DNA of 64,000 nucleotides from Helicobacter pylori (GTDB lineage Bacteria; Campylobacterota; Campylobacteria; Campylobacterales; Helicobacteraceae): NCBI RefSeq assembly GCF_001653475.1, contig NZ_CP011487.1, positions 558,001 to 622,000 of the forward strand, read 5' to 3'. Shown piece by piece: positions 26,998 to 37,213 of this stretch (position 1 is its first letter; each line of letters starts with the position of its first letter). The notes under the pieces were generated by a model. It saw only the letters and a program-made list of their open reading frames with translations, ran no database searches and was not told where the DNA came from. The position numbers and the translations under genes were made by a program.

Positions 26998-28031
26998 ATG
27001 AACCATCTTTTAATCCTTTATAACCTTTACTACCAACAAGATGTCATCCAGCAACACTTGAGCATTCTGCAAGAAAAATCCCAAGTGGGTTTTGGCAAGA
27101 TCAAATCAAAGCTCAACGATCAAGAAAAGCAAAAATCCTTAGAAGAGATTTACAAAGCCACCAATGAAAAAATTTTTTGCAGCTTTTTTTGACCGATTAC
27201 GCTAATTTATTTGTCGCTAAGGTGATAAAGGTTTCTGAATATATTGATGAGAGTTTGATCCCTAGTTATTATAAAGAAAAAAATTTGGAAGTGGAAGACT
27301 TTTTTATTATCAGCCTTTTAAGAGATCAATTTTTAGCCAATTCCATCGCGCCAAACAACCACACTTACGCCATTTATGGGAATAATTATGTCTATCCTTT
27401 GCCGGTGAGGTTAAAAGAAGAGCGTTCTTATTTTTTAGGCGGTGAAAAGCATTATCTGAGCGTGTATAAAAGCGAAGAATATTTAATTATGCAAGAAAAT
27501 TTCATGCGTTTTGTTTTTGGCAAAAGGCTTTTTTACCTCTTACACCCTGATAGCATCAATAACATCATTCATGCAGAATTAGAGCTTTTACAAAGCGAAA
27601 ACGATCTTTTGAATGATTTTACAAGAATCATAGTCAAATATTCCAAAACCTTAGAATACGAAATTTATAGTTTTGCTAAAAAAGTTCTTTCAAAGGCTTG
27701 TGCAAAAGATCCCAACCTTTATGATTTAACTTATGAAGTCCAAGGAAAATCTTTGATACTTGAAGATTTTTTCACTCAAAAGCCTAATCTTGGGAGCGTT
27801 AAATTTTTACTCAGGCACGAAAAAATCCAATACCATTTAGAAGAAAACTTAAACCGATTCATCAATTACCCTTTTTCAAAAAGCTTAACCCTCATTCAAG
27901 AAATCCGCCATGAAGCCGTTCACGCAAAAGCTCCAGGTTTGAATGAAGTGGGAAAACTCAGGAATGAAATTTTAGGCGTAGAAGGCGCGAGCTTGTTAAA
28001 AAGCATTCTAATGCGCAAGGAAGTTTTATGA
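26998..28031 (+). pseudogene. Unknown protein, split by one frameshift in a homopolymer-rich stretch
   Basis: The first frame (26998-27192, MNHLLILYNLYYQQD) stops at TGA after CSFF, while a second frame from about 27174 to 28031 continues with QLFLTDYANLFVAKVI. The switch lies in A6-T6-GCAGC-T7 (27166-27187). One additional base in any of these runs gives a single protein of about 344 residues. The product is helical, soluble and not recognised; ends such as IQEIRHEAVHAKAP are notable but do not identify a family. It lies between the dynamin-like block and tilS, and its stop is 4 bases before the tilS ATG. Confidence 0.7.
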
Positions 28032-28035
28032 AAGA

Positions 28036-29121
28036 ATGCGATGGATTCAATCTATGCTTAATGCCGATTTGATAGCACGAGATTTTAAACCCTATTTAGA
28101 GCCTTTAAGAGAGGGGAAAAATTTATTGGGTTTTTCAGGCGGGTTGGATTCTGTTTGCTTGTTTCATCTTTTAGTTAGAGAAAATATCGCTTTTGACATC
28201 GCTTTAGTGGATTATAACACGCAAAAACAACGCCTTGAAATCGTCCAACACGCTCAAAAACTCGCCCAAACGCACCATAAAAAATGCTATATCCATTACG
28301 CTCAAAAAATCGTGTGCAATTTTGAAATGCAAGCGAGAAAGATCCGTTATGATTTTTTTGAAACCCTAATAAAAAAGCATTCTTACAAGCATTTGATTTT
28401 AGCGCACCACTTGAATGACAGGCTGGAATGGTTTTTGATGCAACTAAGCAAAGGATCTGGGCTAAACACGCTTTTAAGCTTTCAGGCTTATGAAAAAAGA
28501 GGGTTTTATGCAATTATTCGCCCCTTGCTTTACACCCCTAAAGACACCCTTAAAACGCTCGTTAAAGATCGGGAATTTTTTGAAGACGATTCGAATTCTT
28601 CCTTAAAATTCAAACGCAATTTTTTCAGGAAAAATTACGCCAACTCCTTGATGCAACATTATTCTAGGGGCATTATCCAAAGTTTTAAATTTTTGGATGA
28701 AGAAAAAGAACGGCTTTACCCTTTGATGCCCGTTTCACAAATGCATGGGATCACTTTTTTCCAATATTCGCACAATGCGCTTTTTATGGTGGATAAAATC
28801 TTAAAGCAAAAGGGGTATGTGTTGAGCTTTTCTCAAAAAGAAGAAATCAAACGCAATTTTTTCAGCCTAGAAATCGCTCAACAATTCATCATTGAAAAGA
28901 ATGAAGAGCATGTGTTTATCGCTCTTAAACCCCAAAAAACTTTAAGCATGCCAAAGGATTTTAAAGACAGAGCCAGGAGATTGAATATTCCTAAACGCTT
29001 ACGGCCTGTTTTATACGCAGAGTTTTTAAAACAACCCACGCATGATTTTTTAACCCGTTTTAAACAGAGTTTAATGGATTTCATAAAAGAGCTTCATTTC
29101 AATCAAGCGATAAGTTTTTAA
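28036..29121 (+). CDS. tilS: tRNA(Ile)-lysidine synthase
   Basis: The enzyme modifies C34 of tRNA-Ile(CAT) to lysidine with ATP and Lys, so that AUA is read. The N-terminal PP-loop FSGGLDSVCL (about residue 33) is intact, followed by the conserved LAHHLNDRLEWFLMQL. The 361-residue length from 28036 is near family size; another ATG at 28054 is possible since neither has a strong ribosome site. It follows the broken unknown gene directly. Confidence 0.9.
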   Translation: MRWIQSMLNADLIARDFKPYLEPLREGKNLLGFSGGLDSVCLFHLLVRENIAFDIALVDYNTQKQRLEIVQHAQKLAQTHHKKCYIHYAQKIVCNFEMQARKIRYDFFETLIKKHSYKHLILAHHLNDRLEWFLMQLSKGSGLNTLLSFQAYEKRGFYAIIRPLLYTPKDTLKTLVKDREFFEDDSNSSLKFKRNFFRKNYANSLMQHYSRGIIQSFKFLDEEKERLYPLMPVSQMHGITFFQYSHNALFMVDKILKQKGYVLSFSQKEEIKRNFFSLEIAQQFIIEKNEEHVFIALKPQKTLSMPKDFKDRARRLNIPKRLRPVLYAEFLKQPTHDFLTRFKQSLMDFIKELHFNQAISF

Positions 29122-29179
29122 AGCGCTTTTTAACCTTGATTGTGTCACAATACAGCAAAAAACTTTGATATGAGAGCGA

Positions 29180-30166
29180 ATGGACTTTAAGAATAAAAAA
29201 TGGCTTTTTCTGGCCCCTCTAGCAGGCTATACGGATTTGCCTTTCAGAAGCGTGGTGAAAAAATTTGGCGTGGATGTTACCACAAGCGAAATGGTGAGCT
29301 CGCATTCGTTAGTGTATGCGTTTGATAAAACTTCTAAAATGTTAGAAAAATCCTGTTTAGAAGATCATTTCATGGCGCAAATTTCAGGCTCTAAAGAGAG
29401 CGTAGTCAAGGAAGCGGTTGGAAAAATCAACGCTTTAGAACATGTGAGTGGGATTGATTTTAATTGCGGTTGTCCCGCTCCTAAAGTGGCTAACCATGGT
29501 AATGGTAGCGGGCTATTAAAGGATTTAAACCACTTGGTGAAACTTTTAAAAATAATCAGAGAAAACACTAACAAACAAATCACAAGCGTGAAAGTGCGTT
29601 TAGGCTTTGATCAAAAAATCCCTAAAGAAATCGCTCATGCTTTAAATGATGCACCGGTGGATTATGTGGTGGTGCATGGGAGGACACGAAGCGACAAATA
29701 CCAAAAAGACAAAATAGATTATGGAAGCATCGCTTTAATGAAAGGGATTTTAAAAAAGCCTGTGATAGCTAATGGCGAAATTGACAGCGTGAAAAAAGCC
29801 TTTGAAGTCTTGCAAATCACGCAAGCTGATGGGCTAATGATAGGGCGAGCCGCCTTAAGAGCCCCATGGATATTTTGGCAAATCAGAAACAACACCACCG
29901 AATTACCCGCAGTCGTGAAAAAAGACCTGGTTTTAGAGCATTTTGATAAAATGGTGGAGTTTTATGGGGATAGGGGGGTAGTCATGTTTAGGAAAAATTT
30001 GCATGCTTACGCTAAGGGCGAAATGCAAGCGAGCGCGTTTCGCAACTGCGTCAATACCCTTACAGAGATAAAGAGCATGCGAGAGAGTATAGAGGAATTT
30101 TTTAATCAAGAAATGTTGCAAAGTGAAGTGCCATTATGGGTAGAATTGAATCAAAAAAGCGTTTGA
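29180..30166 (+). CDS. dus: tRNA-dihydrouridine synthase
   Basis: The 328-residue FMN enzyme reduces uridines in tRNA D loops. Landmarks are FLAPLAGYTDLPFR, the catalytic Cys in DFNCGCPAPKV, KVRLGF and the FMN phosphate site VIANGEIDS/GLMIGRAALRAPWIF. It is nearest DusB-type proteins. Its 3' end overlaps the following outer-membrane gene by 31 bases. Confidence 0.93.
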   Translation: MDFKNKKWLFLAPLAGYTDLPFRSVVKKFGVDVTTSEMVSSHSLVYAFDKTSKMLEKSCLEDHFMAQISGSKESVVKEAVGKINALEHVSGIDFNCGCPAPKVANHGNGSGLLKDLNHLVKLLKIIRENTNKQITSVKVRLGFDQKIPKEIAHALNDAPVDYVVVHGRTRSDKYQKDKIDYGSIALMKGILKKPVIANGEIDSVKKAFEVLQITQADGLMIGRAALRAPWIFWQIRNNTTELPAVVKKDLVLEHFDKMVEFYGDRGVVMFRKNLHAYAKGEMQASAFRNCVNTLTEIKSMRESIEEFFNQEMLQSEVPLWVELNQKSV

Positions 30167-31053
30167 AAGCGCTTGTTTTTTTAGCCAGTTTGGGGGTTTT
30201 ATGGGGCAATACTATTGAAAAAACGCCTTTTTTTAAAACAAAAAACCACATTTATTTGGGTTTTAGGCTAGGCACAGGGGCTGATTTGCACACAAGCATG
30301 CAACAACAAGCCTATAAAGACAACCCTACTTGCCCTAGCAGCGTGTGTTATGGCGAGAAATTAGAAGCCCGTTATAAAGGGGGTAAAAATCTGTCTTATA
30401 CCGGGCAAATAGGCGATGAAATAGCGATTGATAAATACCATATTTTAGGGTTAAGGGTGTGGGGGGATATAGAATACGCTAAAGCGCAATTAGGCCAAAA
30501 AGTGGGGGGTAATACCCTTTTATCCCAAGCCAATTACAACCCGAGCGCGATTAAGACCTATGATCCCACTTCAAACACTCAAGGCTCTTTGAATTTGCAA
30601 AAAACCCCAAACCCTCAAGATTTTCTCTTTAATAATGGGCATTTCATGGCGTTTGGTTTGAATGTGAATGTGTTTATTAACCTCCCTATAGACACCCTTT
30701 TAAAACTCGCTTTAAAAACAGAAAAAATGCTGTTTTTTAAAATAGGCGTGTTTGGTGGGGGTGGGGTGGAATACGCAATATTATGGAGTCCTCAATATAA
30801 AAACCAAAACACCAATCAAGACGATAAATTTTTTGCAGCGGGTGGGGGGTTTTTTGTGAATTTTGGGGGTTCTTTGTATATAGGCAAACGCAACCGCTTC
30901 AATGTGGGGCTAAAAATCCCTTATTATAGCTTGAGCGCGCAAAGTTGGAAAAACTTTGGCTCTAGCAATGTGTGGCAGCAACAAACGATCCGACAAAACT
31001 TCAGCGTTTTTAGGAATAAGGAAGTTTTTGTCAGCTACGCGTTCTTGTTTTAG
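30136..31053 (+). CDS. Outer-membrane protein of the H. pylori Hop/Hor-like superfamily
   Basis: The 305-residue protein has an N-terminal hydrophobic signal (KALVFLASLGVLWGN) and ends in an alternating aromatic strand with Phe last (FVSYAFLF), the outer-membrane insertion signal. IYLGFRLGTGADL near the start resembles the YxGxxxGxG opening of H. pylori outer-membrane proteins. A Cys pair (CPSSVC) may form a disulfide. Its start lies in the end of dus. The ligand or pore role is unknown. Confidence 0.8.
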   Translation: MGRIESKKRLKALVFLASLGVLWGNTIEKTPFFKTKNHIYLGFRLGTGADLHTSMQQQAYKDNPTCPSSVCYGEKLEARYKGGKNLSYTGQIGDEIAIDKYHILGLRVWGDIEYAKAQLGQKVGGNTLLSQANYNPSAIKTYDPTSNTQGSLNLQKTPNPQDFLFNNGHFMAFGLNVNVFINLPIDTLLKLALKTEKMLFFKIGVFGGGGVEYAILWSPQYKNQNTNQDDKFFAAGGGFFVNFGGSLYIGKRNRFNVGLKIPYYSLSAQSWKNFGSSNVWQQQTIRQNFSVFRNKEVFVSYAFLF

Positions 31054-31158
31054 TTTGGCTTTATTCCCAAAATACTGATGATAAAATTCAAAAGATGGTT
31101 TTATCGTTACAAAAATCAACACTTAAAAGATAAATAAGTTAAAAACACACAAAAATCC

Positions 31159-31196
31159 TTTTTTTTTTTTTTGAAATCCAAAAGTTATTATAAAAT
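31159..31196 (+). promoter_or_regulatory. sabA promoter with T14 tract
   Basis: Fourteen T occupy 31159-31172 and are followed after 16 bases by TATAAAAT (31189-31196), a good -10. In H. pylori the T-tract in front of sabA changes length by slippage and tunes transcription in a stepwise way (established for this gene). Here the tract is long and uninterrupted. Confidence 0.8.
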
Positions 31197-31266
31197 TAAC
31201 TCATTGTAAATCTATTACCATTTCAGAATATTTTTGCAACAAAAAATTACTTTAAGGAACACTTTT

Positions 31267-33216
31267 ATGAAAAAACGATTTTTACTTCCTCTATCCCTTG
31301 CGGCGTCTATGGTTTGTGCTGAAGACAACGGCTTTTTTGTGGGCGCGGGCTATCAAATCGGCGAAGCGGTGCAAATGGTCAAAAACACCGGTGAATTGAA
31401 AAACTTAAACGACAAATACGAGCAGTTAAACTCGTATTTGAATCAAGTGGCTTCGTTGAAACAAAGCATTCAAAATGCCAACAACATTGAGCTGGTCAAT
31501 AGCTCTTTAAACTATTTAAAAAGCTTTACTCAAAACAACTATAATAGCACCACCCAATCGCCCATTTTTAACGCTGTGCAAGCCGTTATCACTTCGGTAT
31601 TGGGTTTTTGGAGTCTTTATGCGGGGAATTATTTCACTTTTTTTGTGGGTAAGGATAATCAACCATTATCTAGTGCCGCTGGTAACCCTCCTTTTAAAAC
31701 GGTTACAGAAAACTGCCCAGGAATTGAAAACTGCGCTATGAATGAAACTACTTATAATCAGATGAAAACACTTGCCGAAGCTCTCCAAGCGGCTCAACAA
31801 AACGCTAGCACTAAAGGGAACAACCTTTGCGCTTTATCCGGATGCGCCACAACAGGCAACAACCCACCAAACTCAACCGTAAGCAACGCTCTCAACTTGG
31901 CACAACAGCTTATGGATTTAATCGCAAACACTAAGACTGCTATGATGTGGAAAAACATCGTCATCAGTGGTGTTTCAAATGTGCCCGGTGGTGGTATCAC
32001 ATCCACTAATTACCCAACGCACTATGCGGTGTTTAACAACATCAAGGCGATGATACCTATCTTGCAACAAGCGGTTACGCTTTCTCAAAGCAACCACACC
32101 TTATCCACTAGCTTGCAAGCTCAAGCTACAGGAACTCAAACAAACCCTGAATTCGCTAAAGACATCTACCAGTTCGCTCAAAACCAGAAGCAAATCATCT
32201 CTTACGCCAAAGATATTTTCAACCTCTTTAATACTATCCCTGCAGATCAGTATAAATATCTAGAGAAAGCCTACTTGAAAATACCCAATGCGGGTCAAAC
32301 TCCTACTAACCCTTACAGACAAGAGGTGAATTTAAACCAAGAAATTCAAACGATTCAAAGCAATGTGAGTTATTATGGTAATCGGACGGATGCGGCTTTA
32401 AGCGTGGCTAGAGATGTTTATAACCTAAAATCCAATCAAACAGAGATTGTAACCACTTATAACGACGCTAAGAATTTGAGCGAAGAGATTTCTAAACTCC
32501 CATACAATCAAGTCAATACAAAAGACATTGTCACACTACCTTACGATAAAAACGCTCCAGCAGCGGGCCAATACAACTACCAAATCAACCAAGAGCAAGC
32601 GTCCAATCTTTCTCAAGCTTTAGCAGCGATGAGCAATAACCCCTTTAAAAATATCGGAATGATCAGCTCTCAAAACAATAACGGCGCTTTGAATGGGCTT
32701 GGCGTGCAAGTGGGCTATAAACAATTCTTTGGCGAAAGCAAAAGGTGGGGGTTAAGGTATTATGGCTTCTTTGATTACAACCACGGCTATATCAAATCAA
32801 GCTTTTTTAATTCTTCTTCTGATGTATGGACTTATGGCGGTGGGAGCGATTTGTTAGTGAATTTCATCAACGATAGTATTACAAGAAAGAACAACAAGCT
32901 CTCCGTGGGTCTTTTTGGAGGTATCCAACTAGCAGGGACTACATGGCTTAATTCTCAATATGTGAATTTAACCGCTTTCAATAATCCTTACAGCGCAAAA
33001 GTCAATACTTCCAATTTCCAATTTTTGTTCAATCTCGGCCTAAGGACGAATCTCGCTACAGCTAAGAAAAAAGACAGCGAACATTCCGCGCAGCATGGCA
33101 TAGAATTAGGCATTAAAATCCCCACCATTAACACCAATTACTATTCTTTTCTAGGCACCAAACTAGAATACCGAAGGCTTTATAGCGTGTATCTCAACTA
33201 TGTGTTCGCTTACTGA
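31267..33216 (+). CDS. sabA: Sialic acid-binding adhesin SabA (HopP)
   Basis: The 649-residue outer-membrane adhesin binds sialyl-Lewis x on inflamed gastric mucosa. The mature start AEDNGFFVGAGYQIGEAVQMVKN and the C-terminal barrel ending NYVFAY are typical of Hop proteins. The central adhesin part (Cys pairs, NNLCALSGC, IANTKTAMMWKNIV, NVSYYGNR) matches SabA as I recall it. The ATG at 31267 has AAGGA upstream; an in-frame opening at 31234 is not supported. The signal region (MKKRFLLPLSLAASMVCA) lacks the CT dinucleotide repeat that switches many sabA alleles, so the frame is fixed on. Confidence 0.9.
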   Translation: MKKRFLLPLSLAASMVCAEDNGFFVGAGYQIGEAVQMVKNTGELKNLNDKYEQLNSYLNQVASLKQSIQNANNIELVNSSLNYLKSFTQNNYNSTTQSPIFNAVQAVITSVLGFWSLYAGNYFTFFVGKDNQPLSSAAGNPPFKTVTENCPGIENCAMNETTYNQMKTLAEALQAAQQNASTKGNNLCALSGCATTGNNPPNSTVSNALNLAQQLMDLIANTKTAMMWKNIVISGVSNVPGGGITSTNYPTHYAVFNNIKAMIPILQQAVTLSQSNHTLSTSLQAQATGTQTNPEFAKDIYQFAQNQKQIISYAKDIFNLFNTIPADQYKYLEKAYLKIPNAGQTPTNPYRQEVNLNQEIQTIQSNVSYYGNRTDAALSVARDVYNLKSNQTEIVTTYNDAKNLSEEISKLPYNQVNTKDIVTLPYDKNAPAAGQYNYQINQEQASNLSQALAAMSNNPFKNIGMISSQNNNGALNGLGVQVGYKQFFGESKRWGLRYYGFFDYNHGYIKSSFFNSSSDVWTYGGGSDLLVNFINDSITRKNNKLSVGLFGGIQLAGTTWLNSQYVNLTAFNNPYSAKVNTSNFQFLFNLGLRTNLATAKKKDSEHSAQHGIELGIKIPTINTNYYSFLGTKLEYRRLYSVYLNYVFAY

Positions 33217-33269
33217 GTGATTCAAACTCTCTTTTTTAAGGGGGTTTAGAAAAACCGCAACACCAAGCT

Positions 33270-33289
33270 TTTTATCGTTGGCGATAAAA
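33270..33289. terminator. Hairpin between convergent sabA and dcuA
   Basis: TTTTATCG (33270-33277), loop TTGG, CGATAAAA (33282-33289) is a perfect 8-bp stem immediately after the dcuA stop and 54 bases after the sabA stop. It could serve both genes, but the A/T run is inside the stem rather than a separate T-tract, so efficiency is uncertain. Confidence 0.45.
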
Positions 33290-33290
33290 T

Positions 33291-34619
33291 CTACAAAACC
33301 AACGGCGCGACAACAAACCCTAACGCCACGCTCAAAAACACGACTAAAACCCCAGGGATCAAAAACGCATGATCAAACACATAACGGCCCATTTTAGTGG
33401 TGCCGGTGTTATCCATAGCGATCGCTCCTAGTAAAGTGGGGTAAGTGGGTAACACAAACAACGCCGAAACGCTCGCAAAAGAAGCCACGATAATATACAA
33501 ATGCTCCGTATGGTTAGCGCTAATACCTAAGGCTGTGATCACGCTTGGGATGAGCGCTTTAGAAGTGGCAGCCTGCGAATACAAAAGCATGGAAGCCAAA
33601 AAGAGCGCTACGGCTAATAAAAACGGGTAATCTGCGATCAAAAAAGAAGCGTATCGCTTGATTTCATCTAAATGATTGCTCACAAAAGTATCGCCCAACC
33701 ACGCCACGCCTAACACGCACACGCACGCTTGCATGCCGGATCTAAACACGCTTGAATGGGCGATTTCATTAGCGTTAATTTTACAAAAAAGCACAATTAG
33801 AGTCGCCACACTCAACATGAAAGACACAATCGCGTAATCTCTGCCTAAAACCACTGGGTTAATCAAAGCGATATTTTTAGAAATCGCGCTCGCATAAAAA
33901 ACGATCGCTACAACCCCACCGATAAAAATCCATAACGATAATTTCGCGCTTTTTGAGGTTTCTTTTTCTTCTTTGATAATAGGGGGCGAAATTTTTCCTG
34001 CTTTCAGGTGCTCTAAATAATGCGGATCGCTGTCTAATTTCAAATCCGTAAAACCCATCACAAACGCCGTGAGAATGCATGCTAAAAAAGTCGTAGGGAT
34101 CCAAACCATTAAAAGGGTCAAGTAATTCGCTCCTAAAGGCTCTAAAATGCCGCTCATAAACACCACCGCCGCGCTCACCGGGCTTGCAGTAATAGCGACT
34201 TGACTGGAGACTACCGCTAAGCTTAAAGGCGCTTTGGGTTTGATGTTTTGGCTCTGGCTCACTTCCACAATCACCGGAATTAAAGAAAAAACCGTGTGTC
34301 CAGTGCCCGCTAGTATCGTTAAAAAATACGCCACGCTTGGAGCGAGGTAATTGATTTGCTTGGGGTGTTTTCTTAAAATTTTTTCAGCGATTTTGACCAA
34401 GTAATCCAAGCCCCCTGCTTTTTGCATCGCGCTGATAGCGCTAATGACTGCCATGATGATTAAAATCACATCAAAAGGGATTTTGCCCGGATTTAGCCCC
34501 AAAAATAAGCATAAAATAAGCACGCCCAAACCCCCCGCATAGCCCACTCCCAAGCCCCCTAGCCTTGCCCCTAAAAAAAGCGAAAAAAATAACACTACAA
34601 TTTGAAAAAAGGCATCCAC
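33291..34619 (-). CDS. dcuA: Anaerobic C4-dicarboxylate transporter DcuA
   Basis: The 442-residue inner-membrane antiporter has about 10-12 hydrophobic helices and the Dcu-type segments FLGLNPGKIPFDVILIIMAV, APSVAYFLTILAGTGH and PTYPTLLGAIAMDNTG. It exchanges aspartate, fumarate, malate and succinate. The start is a GTG at 34617-34619 with AAGGG upstream. It is divergent from ansB, and the two promoters overlap. Asparaginase supplies aspartate that DcuA could import, so the pairing is functional. Confidence 0.93.
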   Translation of the reverse strand: MDAFFQIVVLFFSLFLGARLGGLGVGYAGGLGVLILCLFLGLNPGKIPFDVILIIMAVISAISAMQKAGGLDYLVKIAEKILRKHPKQINYLAPSVAYFLTILAGTGHTVFSLIPVIVEVSQSQNIKPKAPLSLAVVSSQVAITASPVSAAVVFMSGILEPLGANYLTLLMVWIPTTFLACILTAFVMGFTDLKLDSDPHYLEHLKAGKISPPIIKEEKETSKSAKLSLWIFIGGVVAIVFYASAISKNIALINPVVLGRDYAIVSFMLSVATLIVLFCKINANEIAHSSVFRSGMQACVCVLGVAWLGDTFVSNHLDEIKRYASFLIADYPFLLAVALFLASMLLYSQAATSKALIPSVITALGISANHTEHLYIIVASFASVSALFVLPTYPTLLGAIAMDNTGTTKMGRYVFDHAFLIPGVLVVFLSVALGFVVAPLVL

Positions 34620-34657
34620 TATTAACCCTTTTTAAATTTATTTTAACGATGTTTTAC

Positions 34658-35750
<1,093 letters not shown>

Positions 35751-36025
35751 AACATTCTTTAGAATGGTTTGAAACACTGAAGCGGTTTTAGGTTTTTATT
35801 TTTGATTGGAATTTAATCAAATCGTGGTTGGGGGGTAGAAGTCGCCTTTAATGATAAATCCCACGCTTGGCTGATCGCTAAAAACTGCGGTGTTAAAAAA
35901 AACAATAAAAAATTACTAATAATATTTTATATAATAGCATGCTTCTATCCCAAACGCTAAAAGCGTTTAGGATTTCTGCTTAAAGAGTTTGAAGCTTTGA
36001 TAGAAAAAGTGGTGTCATTTAAGCT
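35751..36025. other. Intergenic gap after ansB; no sabB here
   Basis: This 275-bp AT-rich gap holds a G6 run (35830-35835) and a hairpin AAACGCT (35952-35958), loop AAA, AGCGTTT (35962-35968), which lacks a T-tract. I see no open frame. Strains 26695 and J99 carry the SabA paralogue sabB between ansB and the next gene (from memory); here it is absent and no clear fragment remains. Confidence 0.6.
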
Positions 36026-36496
36026 TTAGTGTTTATCGCTGTGATCTTCATCATGGTGGTCATGATCTTTATCGTCATGATCTTTATCATGATCTTTGTC
36101 ATGTTTTTTGCCATGCTTCTTACCATGCTTATCGTGTTTGTGCATTTTCCCATGCTTGCATGATCTCAACCCCAAATCATCATCCATGTCCTTCATGTTA
36201 CTTTTTTTAAGCGCTTCTTTAATAGCTTTTTGGCGGGCTTTAAAATCCGCCACGGTCATGTTGTCTGTGTTTTTAGTTGCATATTCATGCAACTGCTTAT
36301 GGAAGGCTTCTCTCTTGTCTTCAGGCATTTTTTTCATGCGCATTCTCAACTCTTTTTTATAATCCACAATATCCTGAGGAGCGACAATGCCAGCCATTTT
36401 AGCCAAATCTTCATCGCTTGTTTTACTGAAATCCTTGGCGTTTAAAGCCACAAATAGCAATGCACTAACAGAAAGTATTTTCAACGCTTTTTTCAT
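36026..36496 (-). CDS. Exported DUF1104-like protein with His/Asp-rich tail
   Basis: The 156-residue protein has a signal peptide (ILSVSALLFVALNA), then a helical DUF1104-type domain (DFSKTSDEDLAKMAG, then VDYKKELRMRMKKM), and a C-terminal tail of about 45 residues made almost only of His, Lys and Asp in KHDKDH-like units. The tail is encoded by near-repeats of ATGATCTTT on the opposite strand and should bind Ni, Zn or Cu. HP0721, its 26695 counterpart, has been reported as sialic acid-binding (from memory). It follows a paralogue 28 bases upstream. Confidence 0.8.
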   Translation of the reverse strand: MKKALKILSVSALLFVALNAKDFSKTSDEDLAKMAGIVAPQDIVDYKKELRMRMKKMPEDKREAFHKQLHEYATKNTDNMTVADFKARQKAIKEALKKSNMKDMDDDLGLRSCKHGKMHKHDKHGKKHGKKHDKDHDKDHDDKDHDHHDEDHSDKH

Positions 36497-36524
36497 GTTT
36501 TATCCTTTTAAATTAAATTTTATC

Positions 36525-36947
36525 TCACTTAGGAGAGCAATGTTCGTCTTTTTTCTTAACAACCCTACACCAAACTTTTCTCGTATCGCCGCTGCAAACG
36601 CTCACATTAAGTCCTTTTGCCTTGATCTCTTCAGCGCTCAAACCTTTGGTTTTTTCTTCTAATTCTTTACGCACTTCTTCACGCATTTTTTTGAAATCCT
36701 CTTCACTCATTTTGGAAAGATTCTTCCTAGCGATCCGGCTGAAATTCGTGCGGAATTTCTTAGCGTCCTCAGCGTTTAAAGCTTTAAGGCGTTTAGACAC
36801 TTCCATGCGATAATCAATCGCTTCATTAGAAGGCAGAGTTCCTGCTAATTCTAAAAGCTCCTTATCTTTGAGTTGCGAAAAATCCCTAGCGCCTAAAACC
36901 TGTAATCCAAGCAAAGCTAACAGGCAAAAAGCCAAACTCCTTCTCAT
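36525..36947 (-). CDS. Exported DUF1104-like protein, paralogue of the neighbour
   Basis: The 140-residue protein starts at the ATG at 36947, with AAGGA upstream. It has a signal peptide (SLAFCLLALLGLQVLGA) and the same domain as its neighbour: DFSQLKDKELLELAGTLPSNEAIDYRMEVSKR against DFSKTSDEDLAKMAGIVAPQDIVDYKKELRMR (shown in pieces, same spacing). It lacks the His-rich tail and has a Cys-containing end (VSVCSGDTRKVWCRVV, CSPK). A tandem duplication followed by divergence is likely. Function is unknown. Confidence 0.8.
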   Translation of the reverse strand: MRRSLAFCLLALLGLQVLGARDFSQLKDKELLELAGTLPSNEAIDYRMEVSKRLKALNAEDAKKFRTNFSRIARKNLSKMSEEDFKKMREEVRKELEEKTKGLSAEEIKAKGLNVSVCSGDTRKVWCRVVKKKDEHCSPK

Positions 36948-37213
36948 TCCCAATTCCTTGTTGTCTGAATTTTTGCCGCATAACGACAGCAAATTTTGGC
37001 ATTTTATCATGTTAATTTTAATTTATTCTCAAACGCTTCTAATAGCGCTAAAAAATGGGGTTTTTAAATTTCGTGCAAGCCTTGTGTGTCATCATTTAAT
37101 TTTTATTTATAAAGGTCGTTTTAAACCCTAAAATTTTAAAATACCATTTTGAATGATTTGTTTGTATGGTGTTGGTAGTTTTTGGATTATTTTGAGTGAA
37201 AGGATTAAGCAAG

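Noticed and set aside
35830-35835. G6 tract after ansB as a contingency locus
   Set aside because: It is in non-coding DNA away from any promoter or coding frame that I can identify.
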